The notes under the pieces: generated by a model
Database searches by the model: none
The model's input: the letters and a program-made list of their open reading frames with translations, nothing else
What the model was told of the DNA's origin: nothing
Shown: one piece after another, positions 5,694 through 6,308 of the stretch
Numbering within the stretch: position 1 is the stretch's first letter
How the letters are laid out: every line of letters starts with the position of its first letter
Program-made: the position numbers and the translations under genes
NCBI GenBank assembly: GCA_023437755.1
Contig: JAEZFJ010000361.1
Location: 1 to 6,308 of the forward strand
Origin: Pseudomonadota bacterium
GTDB lineage: Bacteria > Pseudomonadota > Alphaproteobacteria > Rhizobiales > Devosiaceae
Length of the DNA: 6,308 nt
Reading direction: 5' to 3'

Positions 5694-5705
5694 CTAACAT
5701 GTTAG
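5694..5705. promoter_or_regulatory. Perfect 12-bp palindrome, candidate GntR operator
   Basis: CTAACATGTTAG is its own reverse complement. It lies one base upstream of the gntR start, contains the likely gntR -10 box and faces the divergent uxaA-like gene. Short palindromes of this kind suit FCD-type GntR dimers. The second copy at 4457-4468 supports a real binding site. Confidence 0.7.
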
Positions 5706-5727
5706 TAAGTGCCAAACTCGCTGACAA
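5699..5727 (-). promoter_or_regulatory. Candidate leaderless promoter of gntR-fucU
   Basis: On the minus strand TTGTCA (5722-5727), 17 bp, then TAACAT (5699-5704), a good sigma-70 pair. Six bases separate the -10 from the gntR ATG, so transcription should begin at or next to the start codon. This explains the missing ribosome binding site. Confidence 0.55.
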
Positions 5728-5801
5728 CGCCCGTCGCCGCGCCGCACCATTGCGGCAAAGTGTGCTGCGGTAAATCCCCCGATCCCCGAGAGCCTGTCCC
5801 C

Positions 5802-6308
5802 ATGTCCGAGACCATGACCCGCCCCGAGGCAAAGACCCTGGTGCTGAACCCCGCCGACAACATCGCTGTGGCGCTCAGCAATCTCGAGGTCGGTGCCGAG
5901 ACTCCGCAGGGCGTGACCATACGCCGCCGCGTGCCGCGTGGGCACAAGTTCGCCACCCGCCCCGTGCGAGCCGGCGAGGCAGTCACCAAGTTCGGCCAGA
6001 TCATCGGTTTCGCCAAGGACGCCATCGAGCCCGGCGACTGGGTGCACGAGCACAATTGCGGCATGGGCGCCGGCGACGGCACCATCGCCCGCGATTACCA
6101 GTTCAGCGAAGGCGTGCTGCCGGTCGAGATGGTGCCGGTTGCCGAGCGCGCCACCTTCGAGGGCTATGTCCGCCCCAACGGCAAGGTCGGCACCCGCAAC
6201 TATATCGGCATCCTCACCTCGGTGAACTGCTCGGCCACGGACGCCAAGTTCATGGCCGAGGCGATCAACCGCTCCGGCATTCTCGACGACTATCCAGGGA
6301 TCGACGGC
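5802..6308 (+). CDS. Altronate dehydratase (UxaA)-family sugar-acid dehydratase, 5' part
   Basis: The first 169 codons of a longer gene (family members are about 500 residues) that runs off the window. An SAF domain occupies roughly residues 12-87, including RGHKFA (H48) and WVHEHNCGMG (H82, H84). The start of the catalytic part is the family hallmark GYVRPNGKVGTRNYIG (121-136), followed by SVNCSAT with C143, likely an iron or cluster ligand. These cytoplasmic enzymes dehydrate aldonic acids to 2-keto-3-deoxy acids. Classical UxaA acts on D-altronate, but members of this family are also known to use D-arabinonate, L-galactonate or L-fuconate. With fucU and an FAH-family gene alongside, L-fuconate is the best guess. 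The ATG at 5802 has a modest GAGAG 9 bases upstream. I see no strong promoter of its own in the 109-bp gap, though the GntR operator is there. Confidence 0.92.
   Translation, partial: MSETMTRPEAKTLVLNPADNIAVALSNLEVGAETPQGVTIRRRVPRGHKFATRPVRAGEAVTKFGQIIGFAKDAIEPGDWVHEHNCGMGAGDGTIARDYQFSEGVLPVEMVPVAERATFEGYVRPNGKVGTRNYIGILTSVNCSATDAKFMAEAINRSGILDDYPGIDG

Noticed and set aside
4505..5773. A 422-codon rightward open frame
   Set aside because: It lies antisense to fucU and gntR, both firmly recognised, and its translation resembles no known protein. It is a by-product of high GC content.

Overview
This 6.3 kb window is GC-rich, gene-dense DNA typical of an alphaproteobacterium. The membrane-bound ferritin MbfA with an Irr-type iron box, together with the style of the sugar-acid locus, points to Hyphomicrobiales, possibly a Devosia-like organism. 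That placement is inference. There is no tRNA, rRNA, CRISPR array or insertion sequence, and no gene-free stretch longer than about 110 bases.

Left part (1-2495): a 21-codon tail of a plus-strand gene runs into a leftward block. In transcription order the block is an Rrf2-family regulator, a thioredoxin-reductase-like flavoprotein with a CPFC redox motif, and the iron exporter/membrane ferritin mbfA. The regulator and flavoprotein overlap by 8 bp and look co-transcribed. A palindrome covers the regulator's promoter and start, so it probably represses itself. mbfA has its own likely promoter with an ICE-like iron box and a perfect inverted repeat. The block reads as a redox and iron-stress module.

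Middle (2496-3562): a leftward, exported TPR protein and a rightward RidA-family enamine/imine deaminase are divergent over 66 bp. A palindromic element that may be a dispersed repeat follows ridA.

Right part (3569-6308): a sugar-acid locus. gntR and fucU (L-fucose mutarotase) form a leftward operon, followed by a fumarylacetoacetate-hydrolase-family gene with its own likely promoter. An altronate-dehydratase-family gene (uxaA-like) runs rightward off the end. Together they fit the non-phosphorylating L-fucose route: mutarotation, oxidation to L-fuconate, dehydration, oxidation to a diketo acid, hydrolytic cleavage. The dehydrogenase and lactonase genes would lie outside the window. The same 12-bp palindrome occurs at the gntR start and, with one mismatch, upstream of the hydrolase, which suggests one GntR regulon.

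Most notable is that the hydrolase is interrupted by a single in-frame amber codon (codon 72) just before its catalytic region, while the rest of the frame is intact. Either it is a very recent pseudogene, a sequencing error, or a readthrough case.
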